A DNA stretch of 64,000 bases from Bacteroidales bacterium (GTDB lineage Bacteria; Bacteroidota; Bacteroidia; Bacteroidales; P3), in the NCBI GenBank assembly GCA_024400665.1, contig JAKSML010000005.1, positions 1 through 64,000 of the forward strand, given 5' to 3'. Below the pieces are notes generated by a model. The model was not told the origin of the DNA. It saw only the letters and a list, made by a program, of their open reading frames with translations, and did no database searches. A program made the translations under genes and the position numbers. Shown one piece after another: positions 1-9,009 of this stretch; the stretch's first letter is position 1, and each line of letters begins with the position of its first letter.

Positions 1-727
1 ATATATTTTTCTCGCGCCTTATGCAAAAACCATGCAGAGCAAAAACAGAAAAAAAAGCAAAATGAAAAAATGAAATGCCTTGTTTCCTTCAAGATGAACC
101 TTTGTGGTTGACACTAAGCCCGCCATAGCGTACAAGCGTGCCTCCGCCAGCATAAGCTGTTGCCACAAGGGGAACGGCCAGCACCTTTGGCTCTATCTGC
201 CATCATGCTGCTCGAATGTTCACAAAACATTCTCGTATCCGTGTTGCAAAATTACACAATTTTTCTCATTTATAACATATTTTTTTGCTTATTTTTAAGA
301 GGTGATTACATATACTTGACATTCATCATGATATATTTGATAGCTACGCGTGTTGCCAGAGGTCAAGCTGTCGAAATGCTCACTTTTCACATGGTTGTTC
401 TTCACTTTGTTCACAAGGATTTTTAATAAACATCGCTCCCTATGTGGAATGTGCAGATTTCAATGGGGTGGCTTGATGCCACCTCATTGGCGTAAAAAAC
501 GTTGTGCGGCAGTCTCCTCTTCTATATGGACACCCAACAGCGAGACTTGGCGCTGCCAATTTCCGCAAGACTAGCGCCGCCCGAATTGTACATTGTACAT
601 GGGATAGTTTTTCATACACACCACAGCCGAGATGGCATTAAATACATGGCGGCTCTGGCACAGCAGCGCAGAGTGGGCAGACCTCCGTCTGCCTCCTTTT
701 TATGTGAGGGGGCTGGGCTCGGAGGGG
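1..727. other. Left-edge stretch with no supportable gene
   Basis: AT-rich up to about position 450, then mixed composition. No frame shows a recognisable protein, and the short open frames here lack family motifs and a promoter at a sensible distance. The only structure I see is the hairpin at 461-489 and a direct repeat TTGTACATTGTACAT near 587-601. The stretch lies downstream of the minus-strand phosphatase gene, so it is probably its 3' flank plus the flank of an off-window gene. Confidence 0.6.
461..489. other. 12-bp hairpin in the left-edge gap
   Basis: CAATGGGGTGGC (461-472) pairs with GCCACCTCATTG (478-489) over 12 positions with a single G-T pair and a 5-base loop. There is no T run on either side, so it is not a standard intrinsic terminator. 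It could end the minus-strand phosphatase transcript or be a repeat remnant. Confidence 0.5.
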
Positions 728-1207
728 TCAGAGGAGGGCTTGGAGGAGGGCTTGGCAGCCGCGGGAGATGTCGTCCCAGGCTTGCTCGAAGTTGCGGGTG
801 TACCAGGGGTCGGCGACGTCTCGGGCATGGTGTGCCGCGTCGGAGGGGTCGGTGTGGTCGAGGAGGAGGGAGACCTTGCCCTGAGGGTCGTCGGGGAGGA
901 TGCGGCGGAGGCCGTGGCGGTTCTCTTCGTCCATGAGGACGAGGAGGTCGTAGTGGTCGTAGTCGGCACGGGTGACCTGCCGTGCGCTGTGGCGTGCGCC
1001 ATGGATGCCGTGGGCTTCGAGGGTGGCGAGGGCCATGGGGTAGATGGGGTTGCCGATCTCCTCGCGCGAGGTGGCGGCGGAGTCTATCTCGAAGCGGTGC
1101 GCGACACCCGCCTGCTCGGCAAGGTGGCGGAAGAGGAACTCGGCAGTGACGCTGCGGCAGATGTTGCCGTGGCAGATGAAGAGGATTTTCTTGGTATCGT
1201 TATTCAT
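728..1207 (-). CDS. Low-molecular-weight protein-tyrosine phosphatase
   Basis: Cytoplasmic cysteine phosphatase that hydrolyses phosphotyrosine through a phospho-cysteine intermediate. The 159-residue length is normal for the family. The N-terminal P-loop reads C12-HGNIC-R18-S, matching CX5R(S/T), and the general-acid Asp-Pro pair is D133-P134 followed by W. In Bacteroidales such enzymes often sit in capsule loci next to tyrosine kinases, but no polysaccharide genes adjoin this one, so its substrate cannot be inferred. The nearest promoter element is the minus-strand box at 1384-1391, which would give a leader of about 176 bases. Inside that leader a 39-codon frame (1204-1323) ends in a TGA overlapping the phosphatase ATG; it may be chance or translational coupling. 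Confidence 0.93.
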   Translation of the reverse strand: MNNDTKKILFICHGNICRSVTAEFLFRHLAEQAGVAHRFEIDSAATSREEIGNPIYPMALATLEAHGIHGARHSARQVTRADYDHYDLLVLMDEENRHGLRRILPDDPQGKVSLLLDHTDPSDAAHHARDVADPWYTRNFEQAWDDISRGCQALLQALL

Positions 1208-1380
1208 GTTGCAAACTTTTTTCGTGTCGTTCCCAGTCGTCGGAGGAGGAGCCGCGGGCCGCGGCGCATTTTGTGATGGGGATGCGGACAGAGGCGCGAG
1301 GTTTCGGAGCTGGGGAGTATCATTCGTAATGGTATATTCTTGTGATTATTAGAGTCGTGGAAGATTTGTTGCGTTTGAAA

Positions 1381-1415
1381 ATGCAAAAATACGATTTTTT
1401 TTTGTATTTTTGCAT
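1381..1415. promoter_or_regulatory. Mirror-image divergent promoter pair
   Basis: ATGCAAAAATAC (1381-1392) and GTATTTTTGCAT (1404-1415) are perfect 12-bp inverted copies. Each contains a Bacteroidota -7 box, TATTTTTG: at 1405-1412 on the plus strand (toward the GH20 gene) and at 1384-1391 on the minus strand (toward the phosphatase). Each box lies where the other's upstream element should be, so the two polymerases probably compete. No clear TTTG -33 element is present for either. Confidence 0.6.
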
Positions 1416-1456
1416 TTTTATTACTGAAAACTACAACATAGATATACTGCATCACT

Positions 1457-3991
1457 ATGAAAAAGATAGCATTCATCGCCATGATTCTGATGAGCCTCGC
1501 ATCGACGGCTCAGAACGGTATTGTGAACATCGGAGTGATTCCCACACCGCAGCAGGTGGTGATGGGCAGCGGCACCTTTGTCGACAACAAGACGGCACCG
1601 ACACGCATCTTCGTGTCGGCCATCGAGGGGGCCCAGAACCAGCGTCAGGCCTACCGCCTGGAGGTGGCGCCCGAGGGCATCACCGTGTGGTATGTGAGCA
1701 ACGAGGGCTGGGACTACGCCATGCGCACCCTCGACCAGCTGCGCCTCATCTACAGGGGCAGCATCCCCTGCATGACCATCACCGACTGGCCCGCATACGA
1801 GTACCGCGGATGGCTGGACGACATCAGCCGCGGCCCCATACCCAACCGCACCTTCCGCAAGAAGACGCGCACGTTCTGCGACTTCTACAAGATGAATTTC
1901 GGCAACTACTACACGGAGCACACGCTCTATAACGACCTCTACCCCGACGTGTCGGCTGTGAGCGGCATAGGCCTCGAATATGCCAACGACCCCTACATGA
2001 TGGCCAACCTGCAGCTCTTCGCCCACTTTGAGGAGACGCTGAAGATACCCTTCTACCAGTACATGATGGACGGCTGGGACAATGTGAACCCCGGCAAGGA
2101 GGAGACCTACACCTATCTGCGCAACCAGATTGAGAACGCCGTGGAGGCCTACTACAGCAGCCGCTTCTTCAACATCAACTGCGACGAGACCGAGGGCCTC
2201 GGCAGCGGCCGCGCACGCGACTATGTGGCGCAGCGCAACGCCGACGACATATACTGCCAGCATATCAACAGAGTCTATGAGATGGTGCAGCAGGCCTACG
2301 ACGAGGCTCATGACGACGGCAAGAAGATGGAGGTGCTGATGTGGGGCGACATCGTGGCAAAGGACACCTCCATGCTGCGAAAGCTGCCCAAGGAGATGCA
2401 GTATATCATCTGGAGCTACGGCGCCAAGGAGAGCTATGCCGACATGATTGCCCCCTTCGAGAAGATACGCCACCAGCAGGGCAACGCCTTCTGGGTGGCC
2501 CCGGGTGTGAGCCACTGGAGCAGCACCCCGCAGGTGCGCAACTATATGCAGAATATTGCCTACCTGGCACGCGACGGCTACAAGGCTGGCGCACGCGGCC
2601 TCATGAACACCGCCTGGGACGACAGCGGCGAGAGCCTCTTCGGCGACTGCTGGCACGCTATGGCATGGGGCGCCGAGATGGCATGGCACCCCATCGTCAG
2701 CACCGATCCACAACAGGCCCGCGAGGAGATGGCCCGCAGAGAAAAAGTCTTCAACGAGAACTACGACCGCCTCACACGCATCAAGAACCGCGAGCTGACC
2801 TCGGCGCCCTCCATCACCCAGATGATCTACCGCGTGGGCGACCTGAACAGCAACAAGTGGGTTGCCGACTGGTTCAACACCGCCGCCCTGCGCCAGCCCC
2901 TCCTCGACTTCTTCCCCGCCAACGTGGATGACGCCATGATGCAGCGCTGCGACAGCGTGGAGGCCGTGGTGAAGGGCGTGCTGCGCGACATCGACAGCAG
3001 CGCCGTGCCCCATTTCGCCTACGCCTGCCACCGCATCCTCTGCACGGCTGAGAAATGCCGTCTGCGCGTGCTCCTCTACCGTGCCATGAACGCCAAGCCC
3101 GCCGACCTCTACGCCCTCAAGCTCGAGGTGCAGAACCTGAGCCGCAGATACTTCCAAGACCTCCACAGCCTCAAATGCGAATACCTCCGCCTCTGGGACG
3201 AGGAGAGCACAGACTATACCCGCGACGTGATATGCGAACGCTACGACGCCCTGGGCCGCGAGGTGCTGGAGGCACGCCAGAAGATCTTTATCACCAACGA
3301 ATACAAGGACCGCAAGATGTACGTCACCCTGCAGACCCTCTTCAACGACCGCCCCATATACTTCACCGTCGATGGCCGCAAGCCCACCACGGGCGCCAAC
3401 CTCTACAAGCGTCCCTTCACCATCGGCCGCAGCTGCATAGTGAAGGCTGTGAGCTACAACAAGTGGGACGAGCCCGTGTATAGCGAGCAGTACCTGATGT
3501 TCCACAAGGGCATCAGCAACATAGCCTCCATTGCCAACGCCTACAGCGACTACAACCCCGCCTACAGCGGCGGCGGCAGCAACGCCCTCGCCGACGGCAT
3601 CCTCGGCAGCGACGAGGCCTACAACGACGGCCACTGGCAGGGCTACTGGGGCAAGGATGTGGATGTGGCTTTCGACCTCGGCAGCAAGAGCGAGGTGAAC
3701 GACATCACCATCCGCTTCCTCCAGAACACCCAGAACTGGATCCTCGCACCCCAGACCATCGAGGTCTATAGCTCTGCCGACGGCAAGGAGTGGAAACTGG
3801 AACGCACCGAGAGCTTCACGCCCGACTTCCGCGCCAGCGGCACCATCATACACACCGACGCCATCCACAACCTCCACCTCCGCACACGCCACCTGCGCGT
3901 GGTGGCCAAGAACCCCGGCAAGCTCCCCGCATGGCACTCCGCGCCTGGCTGCGACAGCTATCTCTTCACCGACGAAATAGTGGTGGAATAG
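1457..3991 (+). CDS. Secreted GH20 beta-N-acetylhexosaminidase with C-terminal discoidin-like domain
   Basis: Exo-acting enzyme expected to remove terminal GlcNAc or GalNAc from glycans such as host mucin or glycoproteins, outside the cytoplasm. A Sec signal peptide covers about residues 1-19 (hydrophobic core, then STAQ). A short GH20b-like N-terminal domain follows (about 25-105), then the catalytic barrel starting near DWPAYEYRGW. The paired catalytic Asp-Glu of substrate-assisted GH20 enzymes is D243-E244 in FNINCDETEG. Near residues 613-677 lies a segment resembling the chitobiase/hexosaminidase C-terminal domain, and the last ~140 residues look like an F5/8-type (discoidin) carbohydrate-binding domain. 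At 844 residues it is typical for Bacteroidales multi-domain members. It stands alone, with no SusC/SusD pair beside it. The start is the ATG directly before the signal peptide. Confidence 0.92.
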   Translation: MKKIAFIAMILMSLASTAQNGIVNIGVIPTPQQVVMGSGTFVDNKTAPTRIFVSAIEGAQNQRQAYRLEVAPEGITVWYVSNEGWDYAMRTLDQLRLIYRGSIPCMTITDWPAYEYRGWLDDISRGPIPNRTFRKKTRTFCDFYKMNFGNYYTEHTLYNDLYPDVSAVSGIGLEYANDPYMMANLQLFAHFEETLKIPFYQYMMDGWDNVNPGKEETYTYLRNQIENAVEAYYSSRFFNINCDETEGLGSGRARDYVAQRNADDIYCQHINRVYEMVQQAYDEAHDDGKKMEVLMWGDIVAKDTSMLRKLPKEMQYIIWSYGAKESYADMIAPFEKIRHQQGNAFWVAPGVSHWSSTPQVRNYMQNIAYLARDGYKAGARGLMNTAWDDSGESLFGDCWHAMAWGAEMAWHPIVSTDPQQAREEMARREKVFNENYDRLTRIKNRELTSAPSITQMIYRVGDLNSNKWVADWFNTAALRQPLLDFFPANVDDAMMQRCDSVEAVVKGVLRDIDSSAVPHFAYACHRILCTAEKCRLRVLLYRAMNAKPADLYALKLEVQNLSRRYFQDLHSLKCEYLRLWDEESTDYTRDVICERYDALGREVLEARQKIFITNEYKDRKMYVTLQTLFNDRPIYFTVDGRKPTTGANLYKRPFTIGRSCIVKAVSYNKWDEPVYSEQYLMFHKGISNIASIANAYSDYNPAYSGGGSNALADGILGSDEAYNDGHWQGYWGKDVDVAFDLGSKSEVNDITIRFLQNTQNWILAPQTIEVYSSADGKEWKLERTESFTPDFRASGTIIHTDAIHNLHLRTRHLRVVAKNPGKLPAWHSAPGCDSYLFTDEIVVE

Positions 3992-4024
3992 CCAACAGCA
4001 CAGCACGCCCACAGCCGCAAGAAA

Positions 4025-4070
4025 CTGCATGAAGAAAGTCCTCTGGACTTTCAACAGCGAAGCGGAGCGC
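4025..4070 (-). repeat. REP-like hairpin element, copy 1
   Basis: Read on the minus strand this carries CTCCGCTTCGCT, then a hairpin with stem GAAAGTCC/GGACTTTC (4034-4041 and 4045-4052), then TTCA. A second copy with the same flanks but a different, still perfectly paired stem is at 21051-21095 on the plus strand. It sits just after the GH20 stop codon. Confidence 0.55.
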
Positions 4071-4130
4071 TAATTGAAGCATTTTTATTGCAATAGAAAT
4101 CACACTATTAGCACAAAAATGAGCCAATAA

Positions 4131-4162
4131 TTGCAATATGTGAGATTTTTTGCGTATCTTTG
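4131..4162 (+). promoter_or_regulatory. Promoter of the Sel1-repeat gene
   Basis: The -7 element TATCTTTG is at 4155-4162 and a TTG at 4131-4133 gives a 21-base spacer. The ATG chosen for the downstream gene lies 43 bases beyond the -7 box. Confidence 0.65.
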
Positions 4163-4205
4163 CACCCTCTAATAATACTATGTGAAATTAATAAAATACA
4201 GATAT

Positions 4206-7200
4206 ATGAAGACAAAGTTACTCGTTATCCTGCTGGTCCTGCTGCCCGTGATGGTGCAAGCCCAGGCCGACAAAAAAATGATTCAGAAAGCCGAAAAAGG
4301 CGACTGCGCCGCCATCGTCACCCTCGGCGAATGCTATGAAAACGGCGCCGGCGTGCCGCTCGACTCCACCCTCGCACTGAAGTGGTTCCAGAAGGGTGCC
4401 GACCTCGGCGACGGCGAATGCTGGATACGCCTCTCCAAGTACTACCTCCGCGGCACACTCCTGCCTAAGGACACCGCTCGATACCTCGCCATCCGTCAGG
4501 AATGGGCCGACAAAGGCCTGCCCAACGGCATCGCCGCGCTGGCTATAGCCTATGAGAGCGGTTACGGCGTGAAGGCCGACACCGCCAAGGCACTCGAACT
4601 CTTTGAGAAAGCCTGCAAGAAAGGCTCCGGCTGGGCCTACTACGACTTGGGCCTCGGCTACTACTACGGCGACCTCGGTCTGAAAAAGGACGTCAAGAAG
4701 GGCATCAGCTACCTGCAGAAAGCCTACAAGCTGGGCGAACATGATGCCGCCGCTATTATCGGCGACCACTACCTCTCCGCTGGCGACACCAAGCAGGCCC
4801 GCAAATGGTATGACGAAGGCAAGAAATGGGGCGACCCCAATGCCGTGCCAGGCATCGCCGAGATGCACTGGACAGGCAAAGGCGTCGTCATGGACGAAGC
4901 CATGGCTCAGGAAATCCTCTACAACCTCATCAACAAATACCACAACCTTCCCTACACCCAGATGATGGCAGGCAGCTACTACATGTATCCCGACAGCGCA
5001 GCCCTCCGCGATAGCGCCAAGGCTATGCGCATCTGGCTCGACGGCGACGCTAAAGGCATGGAGCCCTGCCAGGTTGTGCTGGGCGACTTCTACCGCGCCA
5101 AGGAGGTCACCACCACCGCATACCACTACTACCGCAAGGTCGGCAACAACGACGACGCACAGAAGAGCTACGGCGGCTATGCCTGCTGGACTATCGCCTC
5201 GATGTATATGAGCGGCGAACTGGGCGACACCAATGTGAGCGAGGCCATCGAATGGCTCAACCGCGGCGTGAACCAGTTCAAAGACACCCGCTGCGCCATG
5301 ATGCTGGCCTCTATCTACGAAGAACATCCTGCCTATAAGGATATGCCTATGGCTGTGAAATACTACCGTGCCGCAGCCCAATACGGCGACACCTCAGCCC
5401 TATCCACACTCGGCCAGCTCTATGCCAACAACGGCAACAACGAACTCGCCGCCGAATGCTTCCAAGAGATGATCGACAACGGCCAGCCCGACGGCTACTA
5501 CTGGATGGGCATGCTCTACGAGAGCCAGGGCGAGTCCAAGAAATGCAACGAATACCTCTTCAAGGGCGACAAAGCCGGCAGCAAGTACGCCTCCGCCACC
5601 CTCGGTCAGATATACGAACAAGGCCTCGACGGCTACAAGGTCGATTACAAGAAGGCCGCACAGTACTACGAGAAGGCCGCCACCTCTGGCGCCCTCTGGC
5701 GCCTCGCCATACTCTACACCGACGGCTACATGAACAAGAAGGGCGAAGCCACAGAGGCCGACATGGCCAAGGGCTTCGAATACCTCCAGCAGTCGGCAGC
5801 CATGAACAACCTCGAAGCCATCTACAGCCTCGGCTACTGCTACGAAAAAGGCATCGCCGTGGATACCGCCGACATGAAGAAGGCCGTGGAATGCTACAGC
5901 TATGTGGCTGACGCAGGCGTGGCTGCAGCCCTGTTCAAAATGGGCTGCGCATACGAGACCGGAGAAGGCGGCTTGGAAGCCGACACGGCGAAAAGCCTAT
6001 CCTATTTCCTCCAAGCTGCTGAGCAGGGTCACGGCGAAGCTTTGTGCTTCCTCGGCGACTTCTACCGTATCGGCCTCGGCAAGTACATCCCCCTCGACAA
6101 GTCTCAAGCTTTCAATTACTACACCCAAGCTCATGAGAACGGCGAGGAAATCGGCACCTACTATGTGGGACGCTCCTACCTCGAAGGCTGCGGCGTGGAC
6201 ATCGACACCATGGCCGCCATCCCCTACCTCATGGCCGCCTCACGCATGGGCATCGGCAACGCCTCCTACCGCCTCGGCGACTTCTATAACTACGGCCGCG
6301 GCGGCCTCACAGCCAACGGCGACAGCGCCCTCTACTACTACCTCAAAGGCCATCAGGACGGCAGCGGCGACGCCAGCTATGTGCTCGGCTCCCTCCTCCT
6401 CAACGAAGGAAAGTTCAACAACGCATTGGAATATTTCTTCACCGGCGCCACCCGCGGCAACATCGAATCATCCCTCGCCCTCGCCGCCTGCATGCAGAAC
6501 GGCATCGGCATAGAGCCCGACCCCAGAGCCGCCTACGCCATATATGAGAATATCGCCAACCAGGCTCACGACGAACGCGCATACCTCCAGCTGGGTATCG
6601 CCAACCTCTCCGGCAACGGCTGCCCCGAGGATGAAGTGCTCGGCCGCGCCTACCTCGACACCGCCGCCAGCATGGGCAACGTCCTCGCCATGTACAACCT
6701 CGGCATCTGCCACCTCAACGGCTACGGCTGCCGCGTGGACACCACCACCGCCATCTACTGGCTCGAACAGGCCGCCGACAACGAGTCTGTCAAGGCCATC
6801 AACGAGCTCGGCGACGTCTATGAGGCCCAGGGCGACTTCAAGAACGCCGTCCTCTACTACGAGAAGGCCATGGCTATGGGCAGCTACGAGGCCTACTGCA
6901 ACCTCGGCTACTGCTACGAGCAGGGCACCGGCGTGGTGCTCAACTCGCAGAAGGCTTTCGAGCTCTATAAATATGCCGCCGACCACGAGTACACCCGCGG
7001 CTATATGTGCGTGGCTAACTGCTACCTCAACGGCATCTATGTGGAGGAAAGCGCCGCCGAAGCCCTCACATGGCTCACCAAGGCCGCCGAAGCCGGCAAC
7101 GTGTTGGCCATGTACTACTGCGGCAACATCCTCGAGAACGGCGCCGACGGCGTGAAGCCCGACACCAAGAAGGCCCGCGAATGGTACAAGAAGGCCGCTA

Positions 7201-7247
7201 CCGCCGGCTACGACCCCGCCGCCGTGGCCCTCTCCAGAATGAAATAA
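4206..7247 (+). CDS. Very large secreted Sel1-repeat (TPR-like) protein
   Basis: About 1013 residues, almost entirely Sel1-like repeats of roughly 36 residues (pattern A..LG..Y..G.GV..D..KA..Y..KAA..G). After a signal peptide (KTKLLVILLVLLPVMVQAQA) the repeats run without a break to the C-terminus, so I infer an alpha-solenoid scaffold in the periplasm or outer membrane that binds other proteins. No catalytic domain is visible. Most Sel1 proteins carry only a few to a dozen repeats, so this is long. An in-frame GTG at 4182 would add eight residues before the signal peptide; ATG 4206 is preferred because it starts directly at the MKTK signal sequence. The gene is monocistronic, with its own promoter and a strong terminator at 7329-7364. 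Confidence 0.88.
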   Translation: MKTKLLVILLVLLPVMVQAQADKKMIQKAEKGDCAAIVTLGECYENGAGVPLDSTLALKWFQKGADLGDGECWIRLSKYYLRGTLLPKDTARYLAIRQEWADKGLPNGIAALAIAYESGYGVKADTAKALELFEKACKKGSGWAYYDLGLGYYYGDLGLKKDVKKGISYLQKAYKLGEHDAAAIIGDHYLSAGDTKQARKWYDEGKKWGDPNAVPGIAEMHWTGKGVVMDEAMAQEILYNLINKYHNLPYTQMMAGSYYMYPDSAALRDSAKAMRIWLDGDAKGMEPCQVVLGDFYRAKEVTTTAYHYYRKVGNNDDAQKSYGGYACWTIASMYMSGELGDTNVSEAIEWLNRGVNQFKDTRCAMMLASIYEEHPAYKDMPMAVKYYRAAAQYGDTSALSTLGQLYANNGNNELAAECFQEMIDNGQPDGYYWMGMLYESQGESKKCNEYLFKGDKAGSKYASATLGQIYEQGLDGYKVDYKKAAQYYEKAATSGALWRLAILYTDGYMNKKGEATEADMAKGFEYLQQSAAMNNLEAIYSLGYCYEKGIAVDTADMKKAVECYSYVADAGVAAALFKMGCAYETGEGGLEADTAKSLSYFLQAAEQGHGEALCFLGDFYRIGLGKYIPLDKSQAFNYYTQAHENGEEIGTYYVGRSYLEGCGVDIDTMAAIPYLMAASRMGIGNASYRLGDFYNYGRGGLTANGDSALYYYLKGHQDGSGDASYVLGSLLLNEGKFNNALEYFFTGATRGNIESSLALAACMQNGIGIEPDPRAAYAIYENIANQAHDERAYLQLGIANLSGNGCPEDEVLGRAYLDTAASMGNVLAMYNLGICHLNGYGCRVDTTTAIYWLEQAADNESVKAINELGDVYEAQGDFKNAVLYYEKAMAMGSYEAYCNLGYCYEQGTGVVLNSQKAFELYKYAADHEYTRGYMCVANCYLNGIYVEESAAEALTWLTKAAEAGNVLAMYYCGNILENGADGVKPDTKKAREWYKKAATAGYDPAAVALSRMK

Positions 7248-7570
7248 GCATTCCTCGCCTCGCAGTATAAGACGAAAAGACATCTAAAGAAACAAACCCA
7301 AAACGTTTTTTCATACCTATTTTTTCGTAAAAAGAGATGGTTCTCAACGACCATCTCTTTTTTTGCCTCCACAAGTTTCACATCAAGGCACATGCGAGTT
7401 CCACAGGGGAGCCTGCACCTGCATCCTTGCGTCAAGCATCATCACAGCTCAGTCACAAGCCATCAATATGAATTTGATGATATGCCATACGAGATTGTCG
7501 GACAGACATCTCTATCCACACGCCCCAGAGGGCATCTGAGGCTGAGAGTTTTTCACGACTACACGCAAAA
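7248..7570. other. Convergent intergenic region
   Basis: Lies between the stops of the Sel1-repeat gene and the minus-strand mannosyltransferase-like gene. It holds the terminator at 7329-7364; the remaining ~200 bases show no gene and no repeat that I can see. Confidence 0.6.
7329..7364 (+). terminator. Intrinsic terminator of the Sel1-repeat gene
   Basis: AAAAAGAGATGGT (7329-7341) pairs with ACCATCTCTTTTT (starting 7350), followed by more T residues to 7364. The A-tract on the left means it could also act on the opposing minus-strand transcript. Confidence 0.85.
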
Positions 7571-8947
7571 TCAAGTGAAAATATATCCGTTGGTGAGGAA
7601 ACAGTTGAAGAGATAGGCCGTCCAGCCGATATTCAGCAGCACGACAACGCTCAGCACGGAATAGCGCAGCCAGACGGGGAGGCGGTCGCCAAAGAAGACC
7701 AACGCCGCCAAGAGGAAGACCAGCCAGCTGCCCGCCACGGCACGGCCATGAAGATAGGGCATAAAGCACACAATGAGGACCGCCACAGCCATAGCCGCCA
7801 GCAGCACTATCTGCCACCAGCTCGGCTTTTTCACATCCGCCATATCTACCAGCAAGAACGCAAAGAACGGGGTGCATGTAAGCAGTCGGGCCTGAGAGAA
7901 GAATGAGCCATGCTGGGTGAGCAGAGCCAGCAGCACATTGCCCACAAAGAACAGCACCGACAGCAGCCGCAGCAGATACCTGTCATCGACAGGCTCCACG
8001 TCCTCACGCCTCACGGCATACCGCAGCTGTAAAGCCAGCCATAGCAAGGCGGGCATGGTGAGCATAAAGATCAGAGGCTGGCTCACTGCCGCGCCCTCAT
8101 CACTCCAATCGGTGAAAGGCCATGATGGCAACGACAGCCCTTTGCCCCACTGCTGCTGGGCAACGACGTATTCGAACCAATGCTCGGCGCCTCTCAGATG
8201 CTGAAGCACCACCACTGCCAGCACGGCAGCCACTATAGGCGCAAGATGACGCAAGATGTTGAGAAGCACCTTGGTGAAGGAGTCTCTGTTCCGCAGTCCC
8301 ATCAGCACATCCGAGATGACAAACGCCACGACTAAAATATTGCCTGCCGCACGTGTGGCGCAGGCCAAGAAGAAGCCCACGAAGAAGAGCCAATAGCGCT
8401 GACGGACAAGGCCATACAGCCCCAGCGCGATGGTGATGAAGAAAAGTGCCTCGCTATAGGGTATCATATAGATAACCACCATGGGAGCGCACATCATCAG
8501 CAAGAACTTCCAACGCGGAATGTCTTTACAGAAAATGAGAGCGACAACGGCCAAGCCAATTAAATAGAGCAGATAGTTGAGCACCGCGATGCCTATCGGC
8601 CCCAGCTGCGACAGCCGCCACAGCAAGGGGAAGAGCGGGAAGAAGGCGAAATAGCCCACCCACATCTTGTCGGGCGAATAGAGGTACTGGCGGATGTCGT
8701 TGTAATGACCGGCATCCCACGAGAGCATATTGCTGTCGGTAGGTGCCGTGAAGGGCTGGCGCACTTTGCTGACCGCCCACGAGCCGTCGGGGTTATCTAC
8801 ACGCTGATAAGTAGGCACACAGCTGCTCACGAGGGCATAGACCTTCTCGTTCTGAAGGAGATGATGGCACAGCACCACCATCAGGCCGAACAGAAGTCCG
8901 CCCACTGCCACCATTACGGCGGGATGCAGATGTCGAAGTCTTTTCAT
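7571..8947 (-). CDS. Polytopic membrane protein, PIG-V/PIG-M-like mannosyltransferase family
   Basis: About 458 residues with some ten hydrophobic segments, so an inner-membrane protein. An early extracytoplasmic loop contains SWDAGHYNDI and later YFAFFPLFPLL, which resembles the WD-x-x-(H/W)Y ... FFPLYP signature of GT-C glycosyltransferases related to GPI mannosyltransferase 2 (PIG-V). Such enzymes use polyprenyl-phosphate sugars and the Asp in WDAGHY would be catalytic. The acceptor is unknown. An upstream in-frame codon at 8977 exists, but the ATG at 8947 directly precedes the first basic and hydrophobic segment and avoids overlap with the gdhA terminator, so I use it. It lies 62 bases downstream of gdhA on the same strand, behind that terminator. 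Confidence 0.7.
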   Translation of the reverse strand: MKRLRHLHPAVMVAVGGLLFGLMVVLCHHLLQNEKVYALVSSCVPTYQRVDNPDGSWAVSKVRQPFTAPTDSNMLSWDAGHYNDIRQYLYSPDKMWVGYFAFFPLFPLLWRLSQLGPIGIAVLNYLLYLIGLAVVALIFCKDIPRWKFLLMMCAPMVVIYMIPYSEALFFITIALGLYGLVRQRYWLFFVGFFLACATRAAGNILVVAFVISDVLMGLRNRDSFTKVLLNILRHLAPIVAAVLAVVVLQHLRGAEHWFEYVVAQQQWGKGLSLPSWPFTDWSDEGAAVSQPLIFMLTMPALLWLALQLRYAVRREDVEPVDDRYLLRLLSVLFFVGNVLLALLTQHGSFFSQARLLTCTPFFAFLLVDMADVKKPSWWQIVLLAAMAVAVLIVCFMPYLHGRAVAGSWLVFLLAALVFFGDRLPVWLRYSVLSVVVLLNIGWTAYLFNCFLTNGYIFT

Positions 8948-8957
8948 TATTATAAAA

Positions 8958-8987
8958 AGAGGGGGCCTTATGCACAAAGCCCCCTCT
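8958..8987 (-). terminator. Terminator of gdhA
   Basis: On the minus strand AGAGGGGGC (from 8987) pairs with GCCCCCTCT (to 8958), followed by TTTTTAT. It sits between the gdhA stop and the ATG of the mannosyltransferase-like gene, so the latter depends on read-through or a promoter I cannot see. Confidence 0.85.
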
Positions 8988-9009
8988 GTTGTTATCTAAT
9001 ATCTAAAGA

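Noticed and set aside
632..1276. 214-codon plus-strand open frame opposite the phosphatase
   Set aside because: Val/Gly-rich shadow; the minus frame has the CX5R loop and the DP acid pair.
1421..4054. 877-codon open frame on the minus strand opposite the GH20 gene
   Set aside because: It mirrors the codon pattern of the GH20 gene, has no signal or domain motif of its own and is low-complexity Val/Ala/His-rich. The plus-strand frame has catalytic motifs and a signal peptide.
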